This document shows positions 53,589-62,810 of a stretch of 64,000 nt of DNA, in pieces; within the stretch, counting starts at the first letter, position 1; the number at the start of each line of letters is the position of its first letter. Position numbers and translations under genes: made by a program. The notes under the pieces are model-generated. The model saw only the letters and a program-made list of their open reading frames with translations. It was not told the DNA's origin and made no database searches. Origin of the DNA: Myxococcales bacterium (GTDB lineage: Bacteria > Myxococcota_A > Polyangia > Fen-1088); assembly GCA_022184915.1 (NCBI GenBank), contig JAGTJU010000004.1:124001-188000 (forward strand). Reading direction: 5' to 3'.

Positions 53589-55651
53589 ATGAGCGAGAGC
53601 AACAGCAAGGGCGGCGTCATGGAACCGGGCGCTCCCGCAAAATCGGATCGGGCGGCCAAGGGCCGCAACAAGGGCGCGGTGAGCGCGGATGCCAACGCCT
53701 ACACCGAGGCCGTGGTAAGGGCCATCGACAAAGTCCAGGCGATGATCGAGTTCGAGCTCGACGGTACGGTCGTCAAGGCCAACGACAACTTTCTCAAGGC
53801 CCTGGGCTACACGCTGGAAGAGATTAAGGGCAAGCACCACCGCATCTTCTGCGATCCCAGGTACGTGGCGAGCCCCGAATACGAAGCGTTCTGGACGCGC
53901 CTGCGCCGAGGTGAGCTCGCCGAGGGCGTGTACCGGCGCATCTGCAAGGGTGGCAAGGACATCTGGATCCAGGCAAGCTACAACCCCGTCATCGACACGA
54001 GTGGCAAGGTGCTCCGCGTGGTCAAGTTCGCCACCGACGTGACCGAGCGTGAGCGCAACCTCGTGCGCCTTCAAGCGCTCGATTCGGTAACCACGCCCAT
54101 CATGATGGTCGACCGGGATCTCAGGATCAACTACGTCAACGAGGCCACGCGAAAGCTGCTCGCCCGTCGCGAATCGGACATTCGCAAGGCGTTTCCGCGC
54201 TTCGACGCGAAGTCCATCGTGGGCACCTGCATCGACGTGTTTCACAAGCACCCCGAGCACCAGCGGCGCATGCTGGCCGATCCCGCGAACTTGCCGCACA
54301 CGGCGGACATCAAGGTGGGCGACTGCATCTTCACCATCAAGGTCTCGGCCATCAACGACGCCGCAGGCAGCTACGTGGGCAACACGCTCGAGTGGGAAGA
54401 CGTCACCGATGTGAGAGACGCCCAAAGGCAGATCGAGGGGCTCATCGAGTCCGCCACGCTGGGACGCCTGGAGCAGCGGATCGACGCCTCGCGCTACGAG
54501 GGCTTCATGCAGAAGCTCTCCATGGGCGTCAACAAATTGATGGACACCGTGGTCGTGCCCGTGCGCGAGACGATCCGCGTGGTGCAGAAGCTGGCCACCG
54601 GGGATCTCACCGACGTGGTGAGTGGAGAGTTCCAAGGCGAGTTCGCGGAGCTGCGAGATCGCTTGAATACCTCCTTGGCCACGCTGAAGGACATGGTGAT
54701 CCAGATCAACCAGGCCGCCCACACGATCAACGGCGGCGCGGCCGACGTGGCCGAGGGCAGCGCCAACCTGAACCGGCGCACCCAGGAGCAGTCGTCGGCG
54801 CTCGAGGAGACCGCCTCGAGCCTCGAGGAGATGACGGCCACCGTCAAGCAGAACGCCAGCAACGCCACCCAGGCCAACCAGCTGGCCTCGGGCGCGCGGG
54901 ACGCGGCCGAAAAGGGCGGCCAGGTCGTGGGCGCCGCCGTGGCTGCCATGGGGGCCATCACCGATTCATCCAAGAAGGTTGCGGACATCATCGGCGTCAT
55001 CGAGCAGATCGCCTTCCAGACCAACATGTTGGCGCTCAACGCGGCGGTTGAGGCCGCGCGGGCAGGGGATCAAGGGCGCGGCTTCGCCGTGGTGGCCGCG
55101 GAGGTGCGGAACTTGGCGCAGCGAAGCGCGGCGGCGGCGAAGGAGATCCGCGGCTTGATCCAGGACAGCCAGGAGAAGGTGGAGCAGGGCTCCAAGCTGG
55201 TCAACCGGTCGGGTGAGACCCTGCAAGAGATCGTCGCCTCGGTCAAAAAGGTCAGCGACATCATCGGCGAGATCAACGCGGCCAGCGACGAGCAGGCTTC
55301 AGGCATCGATCAGATCAACTCGGCGGTGGCCCAGATGGACAAGGGCACGCAGCAAAACGCGGCCATGGTCGAGCAAGCCACGGCAGCCGCCGAGTCGATG
55401 CGTGAGCAGGCACGCGGCATGACGGAGCTCATGCAGTTCTTCAAGGTTGAAGAGCGCGCTGCGGGTATGGGCGTGCTGAGCGCCCGGGGGGCGGCCACTC
55501 AGGCTGCAAGGGCCTCGGTAGCTCCTCACGGCCGGCCGACAGGGGCGTCCGAGTCTCCTCCACGCAACGGAGCCCCGGCTCCTGGCAAGTCGGCGCCTCC
55601 TCACAAGCGGACAAGGGGCGCACGGCCGATGCCGAGTGGAAAGAATTCTGA
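53589..55651 (+). CDS. Soluble methyl-accepting chemotaxis protein with two PAS domains; tail frame disrupted
   Basis: ATG 53589 has AAGGAG 7 nt upstream. No membrane helix, so it is cytosolic. PAS 1 (~40-165; [33 protein letters not shown]) resembles Aer-type ligand sensors; PAS 2 spans ~170-285. A HAMP-like linker precedes the signalling domain with its hairpin tip ([23 protein letters not shown]). After the Pro/Ala tail the frame runs on into cheR without a stop. One base earlier, the overlapping frame ends DAEWKEF-stop at 55651, a CheR/CheB-binding xWxxF pentapeptide. So the true end is probably 55651 with one base missing between 55448 and 55628. Confidence 0.85.
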
Positions 55652-56535
55652 GCCCAGCGACCAGCCGGGCGCGCATGCTGCCGTGGGGCCGACCGAGTTC
55701 CGGTTCACGGACGCAGCCTTCGCGCGGGTGCGCGCCTGGATGAAGGCCGAAGCCGGCATCGACATCGGCGCCGAGAAACGCATGCTGGTCTACGGGCGCC
55801 TGGCGCGTCGGCTGCGGACCCTCGGCCTCGATGACTTCGATGCCTACCTCGCGCGCGTCGAGGCGAACGTGGAGGGCGAGTCCGAGGTCTTCTTGAACTC
55901 GCTCACCACGAACGTCACGGAGTTTTTCCGGGAGCCGCATCACTTCGAGATGCTCCGAAAGACCTTGTTGCCGTCATTGTGGCAAAAACACGCCCGGGAC
56001 AGGCGGGTGCGGATCTGGTCGGCGGGCTGCTCCACCGGCGAAGAGCCCTACTCGCTGGCGATGGTGGTGGACGAGTCGTGTCCCGCACGGGAGGGCTGGG
56101 ACGTGAAGATTCTGGCAACGGACATCGACTCGAACGTTCTGGCGCACGCCAAAGAAGGCGTCTACCCGCTTTCGAAGGTCGAAAAGCTTCCGCCCGAGCG
56201 CATCAAGCGGCATTTCCTCCGCGGAGGCGGGGACCTTGCCAAGTTCGTGAAGGTCAAGCCCGACGGTGGCCAGCCTCGTCACCTTCATGCGTCTCAACCT
56301 CATGCACAACTGGCCCATGTCGGGCCCCTTCGATGTGGTGATGTGCCGGAACGTGGTGATCTATTTCGACACGGCCACACGCAACCGCCTGATTCGCAGG
56401 TACCAAGAGCTGCTCGCGGAAGGGGGGCACCTGTTCCTGGGCCACTCCGAGACCCTCGTGGGCGGGGGCCACGATTTCGAATCGGCGGGACCCACGGTCT
56501 ACCGCCGCCGCGTGCGGCGGCCGGAGGCTGCGTGA
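55629..56535 (+). CDS. cheR: Chemotaxis methyltransferase CheR with +1 frame disruption
   Basis: ATG 55629 overlaps the expected receptor end. The N-terminal helical domain and SAM-binding core read well: [52 protein letters not shown]. At ~56265 the frame must shift by one base: VKVKPD continues as [25 protein letters not shown]-type sequence in the next frame ([11 protein letters not shown], then [14 protein letters not shown]), ending at 56535. Without the shift, translation runs through cheD. An extra G at 56265-56266 explains it. Methylates receptor glutamates. Confidence 0.88.
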
Positions 56536-57155
56536 CCCAGCTGGCTTCCCCGTCGTCACCGAAACCGCTCCATGGATTCGAGAGGATTCATAGACACTTC
56601 GACAAGCTTGCGGACTCGTGGGTGGTGCAGATCCTGCCGGGCGAATACTACGTGACCCCTCACGATGAGATCATCTCCACGGTGCTCGGCTCGTGCATCG
56701 CCACCTGCATCCGTGACACCCGCTCGGGCCTGGGAGGCATGAACCACTTCATGCTCCCTCAGGAGCCAGGGCGTGACAAAAAGGGCGAGGCCATGCGCTA
56801 CGGCTGTTTCGCGATCGAGCGGCTCGTCAACGAATTGCTGAAGAACGGCGCCAAGCGCGGCTACCTCGAGGTCAAGATCTTCGGTGGTGGTCACGTCTTG
56901 CCGGGCGCGGCGGGAGACATCGGCCGCGCCAACATCGAGTTCGTGCGGACCTACTGCCGCGACGAGGGCTTGGCCGTGCGGGCCGAAGACGTGGGTGACC
57001 GCTGCGCACGTCGCCTTCGTTACCAGCCTGCGACCGGACGGGCCATGGTCAAGCACCTACCCATGTCCGAGGCGCGCTCGGTGGCCGCTCAGGAGGCCGA
57101 GCACGCCCGCGGGCTACGCAAGGCCCCGGTGGCTGGGGAAGTGGAACTGTTCTGA
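56532..57155 (+). CDS. cheD: Chemoreceptor glutamine deamidase CheD
   Basis: 207 residues from GTG 56532, overlapping the cheR stop (GTGA). Core motifs: [22 protein letters not shown] with the catalytic Cys, then GGMNHFMLP with the catalytic His, [20 protein letters not shown], and KIFGGGHVL. It deamidates receptor Gln residues to Glu, preparing methylation sites, and often interacts with CheC (absent here). Confidence 0.95.
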   Translation: MTQLASPSSPKPLHGFERIHRHFDKLADSWVVQILPGEYYVTPHDEIISTVLGSCIATCIRDTRSGLGGMNHFMLPQEPGRDKKGEAMRYGCFAIERLVNELLKNGAKRGYLEVKIFGGGHVLPGAAGDIGRANIEFVRTYCRDEGLAVRAEDVGDRCARRLRYQPATGRAMVKHLPMSEARSVAAQEAEHARGLRKAPVAGEVELF

Positions 57156-57174
57156 TACGCCCTCTGGAGGACGC

Positions 57175-58215
57175 ATGATCAAAGTCCTGGTCGTCGATGA
57201 TTCCGCGTTGGTGCGCAAGCTGCTTACCGCGATCCTCGGCAACGATCCCGAACTCGAAGTGGTCGGCACGGCCGGTGACCCCTACCAGGCCCGTGAGCTC
57301 ATCAAGCAGCTCCACCCCGACGTCATGACGCTCGACGTGGAGATGCCGCGGATGGACGGGGTCACCTTCTTGCGCAACCTGATGCGCCTGCGGCCCATGC
57401 CCGTGTTGATGGTGTCCTCGCTGACGGACGAGGGCGCAGACATCACCTTGGAGGCTCTGGCGTTGGGCGCCGTCGATTTCGTTTCAAAGCCAAAACTGGG
57501 CCTCTCCGACGGGCTCGAGGCCATGGCAGACGAGATCGTCGCAAAGGTCAAGATGGCGGCGCGCGCACGCCTGCGCAGCCGGCCCGATGCGCCGGCCATG
57601 ACGGCGCCCATCATCGACAAAGTGCGGTCCGTGGCGCTGCGGACCACCGAGCGTGTCGTGGCCATCGGGGCCTCGACGGGTGGCACCGAGGCCATAGCCG
57701 AGGTGCTGGCCGCGTTTCCTCCGGACGCTCCGGCCACGGTCATCGCTCAGCACATCCCCGAGGGGTTCAGCCGCCGTTTCGCCGAGCGGCTCGACAAGCT
57801 TTGCGCCATCGTCGTGCGCGAAGCCAAGGACGGGGATCCCTTGCTCTTGGGGCACGCCTACGTAGCCCCGGGAAACCATCACCTGCGCGTCGTGCGCAGC
57901 GGAGCGCGTTACCTTTGCCGGGTCGATCAAGAAGAGCCTGTCAACAGGCATCGCCCCTCGGTTGACGTCCTCTTTCGCTCCGTGGCCCAGCACGTGGGGC
58001 CCAACGCGGTGGCGGCTTTGCTGACGGGCATGGGCGCCGATGGTGCCGAGGGACTTGGCGTCATCCGCGCGGCGGGAAGCCCCACGATGGCCCAAGACCG
58101 CGAGAGCAGTGTGGTGTGGGGCATGCCTGGTGAAGCGGTCAAGCGGGGGCACGTGGACGAGGTCTTGCCGCTCGAACGCGTTGCGGATCGCTTGCTCGCG
58201 CTCGCGCGCCGCTGA
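57175..58215 (+). CDS. cheB: Chemotaxis methylesterase CheB
   Basis: 346 residues from ATG 57175 with CTGGAGG 4 nt upstream. The receiver domain has DDSALVRK and the phospho-acceptor Asp in [12 protein letters not shown]; the linker is short. The esterase domain shows the catalytic triad: Ser in GASTGGTEA, His in AQHIPEGFS, Asp in GMGADGAEG. Removes methyl groups from receptors for adaptation. Ends the chemotaxis run; cheA and cheY are not in the window. Confidence 0.96.
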   Translation: MIKVLVVDDSALVRKLLTAILGNDPELEVVGTAGDPYQARELIKQLHPDVMTLDVEMPRMDGVTFLRNLMRLRPMPVLMVSSLTDEGADITLEALALGAVDFVSKPKLGLSDGLEAMADEIVAKVKMAARARLRSRPDAPAMTAPIIDKVRSVALRTTERVVAIGASTGGTEAIAEVLAAFPPDAPATVIAQHIPEGFSRRFAERLDKLCAIVVREAKDGDPLLLGHAYVAPGNHHLRVVRSGARYLCRVDQEEPVNRHRPSVDVLFRSVAQHVGPNAVAALLTGMGADGAEGLGVIRAAGSPTMAQDRESSVVWGMPGEAVKRGHVDEVLPLERVADRLLALARR

Positions 58216-58238
58216 GACGCACGGCGTCCGTTGGTGGT

Positions 58239-58268
58239 TTGACCCGGGCGGCCCTTCGCCCGTATAAC
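58239..58268 (+). promoter_or_regulatory. Promoter with palindromic spacer before nuoA
   Basis: TTGACC (58239-58244), 18-nt spacer, TATAAC (58263-58268). The spacer is exactly an inverted repeat, CGGGCG-GCCCTT-CGCCCG (58245-58262). Start near 58275 gives a ~12-nt leader containing GGAGGG before the nuoA ATG. The palindrome may be an operator or just a terminator hairpin for cheB. Confidence 0.5.
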
Positions 58269-58286
58269 GGAAGGGATGGAGGGACC

Positions 58287-58715
58287 ATGTCGAACCCCGC
58301 GGACCTCGTCGACGTGACGGCTCTCATCGTGGCCGCGGGTGTGGTGGCCCTCATCAGCGTGGCGCTGGGGGCCGTCCCCTCGCTGCTGGCGGGGCGCTTC
58401 GCGGCGGCGGTCGGGCGTCCTGCACCGGCTGCGCAAGGAGAGGCTTTCGAGGGGGGCTCGGAGCCAGCCGGCGAAGCCCATGCGCCGCTCGCCCTGCATC
58501 TGCACCCTTTGATGCTGACCTTCCTGGTCTTCGACCTTGCCATCGTGGCTCTGTACCCTTTTGCGTTGTTGCTGGGTCAAGGTCACACGCCGGAGGCCGC
58601 CGCCGAAGCGGGGGCTCCGCAAGGCCTTGTGGGGGCGGGCGCCGTTTTTGGGTGTGTGATGCTGGTGGCCTGGCTTCACGTGCGTCGAAGCCGCGCAGCG
58701 ACGTGGGGCGCATGA
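58287..58715 (+). CDS. nuoA: Divergent NuoA-like complex I subunit
   Basis: 142 residues with three membrane segments. NuoA position and layout fit: N-terminal helix (VTALIVAAGVVALISVALGAV), a loop, then the family acidic helix as LMLTFLVFDLAIVALYPFALLLG (FDxE-type FDLAIVALYPFA; the normal FDVE glutamate is replaced by Ala). The YECG loop motif is replaced by FEGGSEP, so the redox-sensitive Cys is absent. First gene of the six-gene nuo operon. Confidence 0.75.
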   Translation: MSNPADLVDVTALIVAAGVVALISVALGAVPSLLAGRFAAAVGRPAPAAQGEAFEGGSEPAGEAHAPLALHLHPLMLTFLVFDLAIVALYPFALLLGQGHTPEAAAEAGAPQGLVGAGAVFGCVMLVAWLHVRRSRAATWGA

Positions 58716-58716
58716 C

Positions 58717-59250
58717 ATGGAGCCGGTCGTCCACACCAGCCGGCTTGCGTCCGTGGTCGCCTGGGCCCGTCAGCACTCTCTCGACCAGTACCCCTTTCTC
58801 AGCGCGTGCTGCGGGATCGAGTTCATGGCCTCGGTGGGCCACGGCTCGGACGCGGCCCGCTTCGGTGTGGCGCTGCCGAAGGCCTCACCGCGACAAGCCG
58901 ACCTGCTCGTGGTCGTGGGCACGGTGACGGAGCGCCAAGCTCCCGTGGTGCAACGGATCTACGAGCAGATGCCTGCGCCAAAGTGGGTGATCGCCTTCGG
59001 CGCCTGCGCGTCGAGCGGGGGACCGTATCAGAACTACGCCGTGGTGCCCGGGGTCGATCAGGTGGTCCCCGTCGATGTCTACGTGCCCGGGTGTCCACCG
59101 GGTCCGGAGCAGTTCGGGTGGGCCCTCGCGCAGCTTCGCGCGCAGATCGCGGGCAGTCCCGTCGCGCAGGCGCCCGTGTGTCCCACGCGCCCCTTCGACG
59201 TGGACGCCCGCCGTGTGGTGCCCCGGGGGCCAGCGAGGGAGCCCCGGTGA
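58717..59250 (+). CDS. nuoB: NuoB-like subunit (N2 cluster)
   Basis: 177 residues. All four N2 iron-sulfur ligands are present: the tandem Cys in LSACCGIEF, then FGACASSGG and VPGCPPGPE. QADLLVVVGTVTERQAPVVQRIYEQMP is canonical in style. It should sit at the quinone site with NuoD. The nuoC start overlaps its stop. Confidence 0.93.
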   Translation: MEPVVHTSRLASVVAWARQHSLDQYPFLSACCGIEFMASVGHGSDAARFGVALPKASPRQADLLVVVGTVTERQAPVVQRIYEQMPAPKWVIAFGACASSGGPYQNYAVVPGVDQVVPVDVYVPGCPPGPEQFGWALAQLRAQIAGSPVAQAPVCPTRPFDVDARRVVPRGPAREPR

Positions 59251-59777
59251 CGGCTCACCCCACGTATCCCCCTGACTGGCACGACTTGTCTTCCGCCCTC
59301 GCGGACGGCCCCACCGGCCTCAGTTCGGGCGGGACCGATCCTCCCTGGGCGCGTGTGCCCCGGGCCGCGTGGCTCTCGGCGGCGTCGTGGGGATGGGAAC
59401 GCGGCTGGCGATCGTTCGTCGATCTCACGGTCATCGATCGTCTGAGCCCCGATGGACGGGCTCGGGATGAAGTCCGCTTCGAGCTATGCCTGCTCGTGGG
59501 GGCGGCGGGCGTTTCGCAGCGGATATGCCTGCGCACATTCGTGCCGCTGCTCGGCCCCACGGTGTCCAGCGTGGCCTCTTTGTGGCCCGGCGCCGCCTGG
59601 TTCGAGCGCGAGGCCTTCGACCTTTACGGAATTCGATTCCTCGCGCACCCCGATCTGCGCCGGATCCTGCTTTATCCGGAGTTCGTGGGTCATCCTCTAC
59701 GCAAAGACTACCCCAAGGACCGCCGCCAGCCGCTGGTGCGGATCGGGCCGTCGTGTTTTCCACGGGGGCCCGCGTGA
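59247..59777 (+). CDS. nuoC: NuoC-like subunit
   Basis: 176 residues from GTG 59247 (GTGA overlap). The complex I 30-kDa signature is clear: WFEREAFDLYGIRFLAHPDLRRIL, then HPLRKDYP. N-terminal ~50 residues are loosely conserved. Contacts NuoD and NuoB in the peripheral arm. nuoD starts in its stop codon. Confidence 0.9.
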   Translation: MTAHPTYPPDWHDLSSALADGPTGLSSGGTDPPWARVPRAAWLSAASWGWERGWRSFVDLTVIDRLSPDGRARDEVRFELCLLVGAAGVSQRICLRTFVPLLGPTVSSVASLWPGAAWFEREAFDLYGIRFLAHPDLRRILLYPEFVGHPLRKDYPKDRRQPLVRIGPSCFPRGPA

Positions 59778-61006
59778 ACCGCAGCGTTCGCGAGACGGGG
59801 AGGCGGACACTGGTTTTGGGCTTACCGCAGGCCTCGGCTGATTCCATGGGCCTCTTCCTCGGGCCCGTGCATCCGGTGCTGCGGGGCTCCACTCGTGTGG
59901 TGCTCGAAGTCGAAGGCGAATCGATTCGGGCGGTGGACGTGCAGGTCGGCTTCCTTCATCGAGGCTTCGAGAAGGAGGCCGAGACCGTACCGGTGGACCA
60001 GATCTTTTCCCTGGTCGAGAGGATGAGCCCCCTGTCTCCGTTGCTGGCGGCCTTTGGATACGCGCTGGCGCTCGAGCGGTTGTTCGACGTTACGCACCTC
60101 GTGCCGGTGCGCGCGCGGTTGCTGCGGGTGATCGTGGCCGAGCTGTCCCGTATGGCCGATCATCTCACGTGCGTGGGCACCACCGCGTTGGCCCTCGGCG
60201 CCTCGAACGCTTTCTTCCTGCTGATGGACGCGCGGGCACGCCTGTGGAACCTGCTCGAAGCGATGGCAGGGCCGCGGCTCGGCCCGTCTTATCTGTGCGT
60301 GGGCGGCGTGACCCGGGCTCCGACGTCGTCGTGGGTTGCAGACCTGCGTGCGCGCTTGCCCCCGCTGCGGCGCCTCGTGGGACGCGCCGAGCGCATGCTG
60401 GGAGGAAACCCCGTGTTTCGCGAGCGTATGGCGGGGGTTGCCGTGATCGACCGTGCGCAGGTGGCGCCCTTCGGACTCTCAGGTCCCGTGGCGCGCGCCA
60501 GTGGGGTGGCCGTGGACGTCCGCAAGGACGCGCCCTACGGCGACTACGAGTCGTTCGCGTTCGACGTTCCAGTGGGCAGTGCGGGCGACAATTGGGATCG
60601 CTACGCCGTTCGCATGGAGGAGGTGCGGCAGTCGCTGCGCATCGTCGAGCAGGCGGCACGAGAGCTGGGTGCGGGTCCGCTTCGTCACGAAGATGCGCGC
60701 TGGAGCCTGCCCCCGAAAGCGGAATGCCCAACGCCCCATGAGCTTAGCCCTGCTCACGAGAGCCTGGTCTTCGACGGCCCGCGGGTGCCGGCGGGGGAGG
60801 TCTACCAGCCCCTCGAAGCCGCCAACGGCGAGCTCGGCTTCGGCTTGGTGTCCGACGGCAGCGCGCGGCTCGTCAAGTGCCGCGTGCGCTCGCCGAGCTT
60901 CGCCCACGCGGCCATGCTTGCAGAGGTGCTGCCGGGTCACTTCGTCGCCGACGTGGTGCCTGCCTTTGCGTCGTTGAACATCGTGGGAGCCGAATGCGAT
61001 CGATGA
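59774..61006 (+). CDS. nuoD: NuoD-like subunit
   Basis: 410 residues from GTG 59774. Resembles the 49-kDa family: GPVHPVLRGSTRVVLEVEGE, FLHRGFEKEAE, SRMADHLTCVGTTALALGA, and NPVFRERMAGVAVI. The family motif LDYVSxMS is ERMSPLS. The nickel-binding CxxC pairs of [NiFe] hydrogenases are absent, so this is a quinone-module type, not a hydrogenase. Key quinone-pocket residues cannot be judged without alignment. Confidence 0.88.
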   Translation: MNRSVRETGRRTLVLGLPQASADSMGLFLGPVHPVLRGSTRVVLEVEGESIRAVDVQVGFLHRGFEKEAETVPVDQIFSLVERMSPLSPLLAAFGYALALERLFDVTHLVPVRARLLRVIVAELSRMADHLTCVGTTALALGASNAFFLLMDARARLWNLLEAMAGPRLGPSYLCVGGVTRAPTSSWVADLRARLPPLRRLVGRAERMLGGNPVFRERMAGVAVIDRAQVAPFGLSGPVARASGVAVDVRKDAPYGDYESFAFDVPVGSAGDNWDRYAVRMEEVRQSLRIVEQAARELGAGPLRHEDARWSLPPKAECPTPHELSPAHESLVFDGPRVPAGEVYQPLEAANGELGFGLVSDGSARLVKCRVRSPSFAHAAMLAEVLPGHFVADVVPAFASLNIVGAECDR

Positions 61007-62112
61007 GTCCGCCCTGGCTCTGGCTGGTCGTGGGCCATGCGCTCACCTGCATTCTCATGCTCATCACCGGGGTGGGGCTTGCGTTCGTGCTGGCAGGCCT
61101 CGAACGCCGAGAGTCTCCCTTGCTGGTCGGGCAGGGGGCGCTGCTCGGGCACAAGGGAGCCTTGCGGCTGCGCGGTTTGTCGCTGGTCTTCGTGGACGCG
61201 CTCAAGCTCTTGTTCAAAGAGGATCTGATTCCGCCTCGCGCGCACCGAGGGCTCTTCGTGCTGGCGCCCGTCTGGTGCCTTGCGGGTGCCGTGCTCATGG
61301 GCTCCGTGATCCCGCTAGGGCCTCCGCTGTGCCCGGCCGCGGTCACCGAGGTGCTGGCCGAAGGCACGTGCGCGGCCGCATGGCCTCTTCAGGCGCTTCC
61401 GGTACCCGACGGCCTCCTGGTGTTCGCGGCCCTTTCGGTGGCGAGCGCGTTCGGTCTGGCCATGGCGGGCTGGGCCTCGCGCAGCAAGTGGGCCCTGCTC
61501 TCGAGCCTGCGGGCCTCGTTTCAAGCCGCGTCCTTCGCGGTGCCGATGGGATTGGGGGTGCTGAGCGTGGCGGTGCTTTTTGGTTCCTTCGATCTGGCGG
61601 CGCTCGTCGAGCGGCAGGGCGCCTGGCCGTGGCAGTGGGGGGTGTGGGGCGTTCCGCACGTGATGGCCTTCGTGGTCGTTTGGACCGCGCTCATCCTGGG
61701 CACGCCGCGTACTCCCTTGCGTCTCGACGACGGACGCAGCGACGCGATCGGCTGTCTCGTCGAGTATTCGGGCGTGCGGGCTGGTTTGTTCAGGCTCGCC
61801 GAGTTGATGCGGGCTGTGTTCGCAAGCGCGCTCGTCGTCACCCTGTTTTTCGGCGGCTGGCGCTTTCCGGGCTTCGAGGGCCTGTCGGCGCGCTGGCCTT
61901 CCGGGCTGGTGGTGTTCGTGGGCTTCGCAGTGTTCTGTGTGAAGGTCACCCTGGCCTGCGCCGTGCAACTGCTGGCCCGGGGAAGCGTGGTGAGGCCACG
62001 CCCCGACCAGGTGCTGGATCTCGTCTGGCGGCGTCTCGTGCCCTTTGGGGCGTTGACCCTGCTCGTCTCCGGGCTCTGGCGGCTCTTGGGGTGTGCGGAG
62101 GGCGGGGCGTGA
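60994..62112 (+). CDS. nuoH: NuoH-like membrane subunit
   Basis: 372 residues from ATG 60994 (GGGAG 5 nt upstream). About eight membrane helices. The quinone-channel segment DALKLLFKEDLIPPRAHRGLF matches ND1, as do FGLAMAGWASRSKWALLSSLRASFQ and VEYSGVRAGLFRLAE. The usual acidic loop PFDLPEAExELVxG reads PLRLDDGRSDAIGC, so several conserved acidic residues are missing. Confidence 0.88.
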   Translation: MRSMSPPWLWLVVGHALTCILMLITGVGLAFVLAGLERRESPLLVGQGALLGHKGALRLRGLSLVFVDALKLLFKEDLIPPRAHRGLFVLAPVWCLAGAVLMGSVIPLGPPLCPAAVTEVLAEGTCAAAWPLQALPVPDGLLVFAALSVASAFGLAMAGWASRSKWALLSSLRASFQAASFAVPMGLGVLSVAVLFGSFDLAALVERQGAWPWQWGVWGVPHVMAFVVVWTALILGTPRTPLRLDDGRSDAIGCLVEYSGVRAGLFRLAELMRAVFASALVVTLFFGGWRFPGFEGLSARWPSGLVVFVGFAVFCVKVTLACAVQLLARGSVVRPRPDQVLDLVWRRLVPFGALTLLVSGLWRLLGCAEGGA

Positions 62113-62564
62113 ATCTTCGTCTACCCAGTGTCAAGCGCCCGCCTCCGGGCGGCCTGTTTCGTGACCTCCTGGGGCTGGCGCGGGGCCTGGGGGCCACGGT
62201 GGCGCATCTGCTCAAAAAATCTCCAGCCTCGTTATTGCCGGTAGCACCTGCAGGAACCCTCCGCCTCGTCGCGGCGGGACCGGGCCCTCACGCGTGTATC
62301 GGGTGCGGATGGTGCGTGGCAGCCTGCCCACCGAAGTGCCTCACCCTGGTGCTGCCGCCCGGGACACCCGAGCCAACGCTCGACCCCTCAGCGCGGCTCG
62401 AGCTCGATCAACTCCAGTGCACGAGCTGCGCACGATGTGTCGAGGTTTGTCCCGTGGATGCGTTGGATTTGAAAGGTGAGCTCGCGCGACCCACGAGCTC
62501 GCGCGACGCTGCGATTCTCGTGCTTCCCTTGGTTTCGCATCCGGGTTCGTCACGCGACCCTTGA
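62109..62564 (+). CDS. nuoI: NuoI-like ferredoxin subunit with two [4Fe-4S] motifs
   Basis: 151 residues from GTG 62109 (GTGA overlap with nuoH). Two CxxCxxCxxxCP motifs are complete: CIGCGWCVAACPPKC and CTSCARCVEVCPVD. N-terminal amphipathic helix docks to NuoH. Last gene of the operon; 247 nt without an evident gene or strong terminator separate it from convergent rodA. Confidence 0.92.
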   Translation: MNLRLPSVKRPPPGGLFRDLLGLARGLGATVAHLLKKSPASLLPVAPAGTLRLVAAGPGPHACIGCGWCVAACPPKCLTLVLPPGTPEPTLDPSARLELDQLQCTSCARCVEVCPVDALDLKGELARPTSSRDAAILVLPLVSHPGSSRDP

Positions 62565-62810
62565 CCACCACTCAAACCGCCTCCATCCTAGTTCTAGAAC
62601 CTTCTGCGCGGTTCGATACCCGGACGAGATTCTTTTCCCTACAAATCGATTGCAGGGGGCCGCCTCTGACCGATGGATGTGCACGCCCGCGACGTCGGGA
62701 AGCCCGATGCGGTCAACCTCGTGGTCCCCACCCTACTTGATGTAGGGGCACGGAACTCTCCGAACGGCCGATGCGGAAGGTTTACCTTTTCGAAGCCGTT
62801 TGTGTCTACG

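Noticed and set aside
53550-57155. A single 1201-codon frame spanning receptor, CheR and CheD
   Set aside because: CheR is complete only with a one-base shift at ~56265, CheD has its own overlapping GTG start at 56532, and the receptor has an out-of-frame WKEF ending. A triple fusion is not needed.
59774-61006. [NiFe]-hydrogenase large subunit
   Set aside because: The NuoD-like protein lacks both CxxC nickel-ligand pairs.
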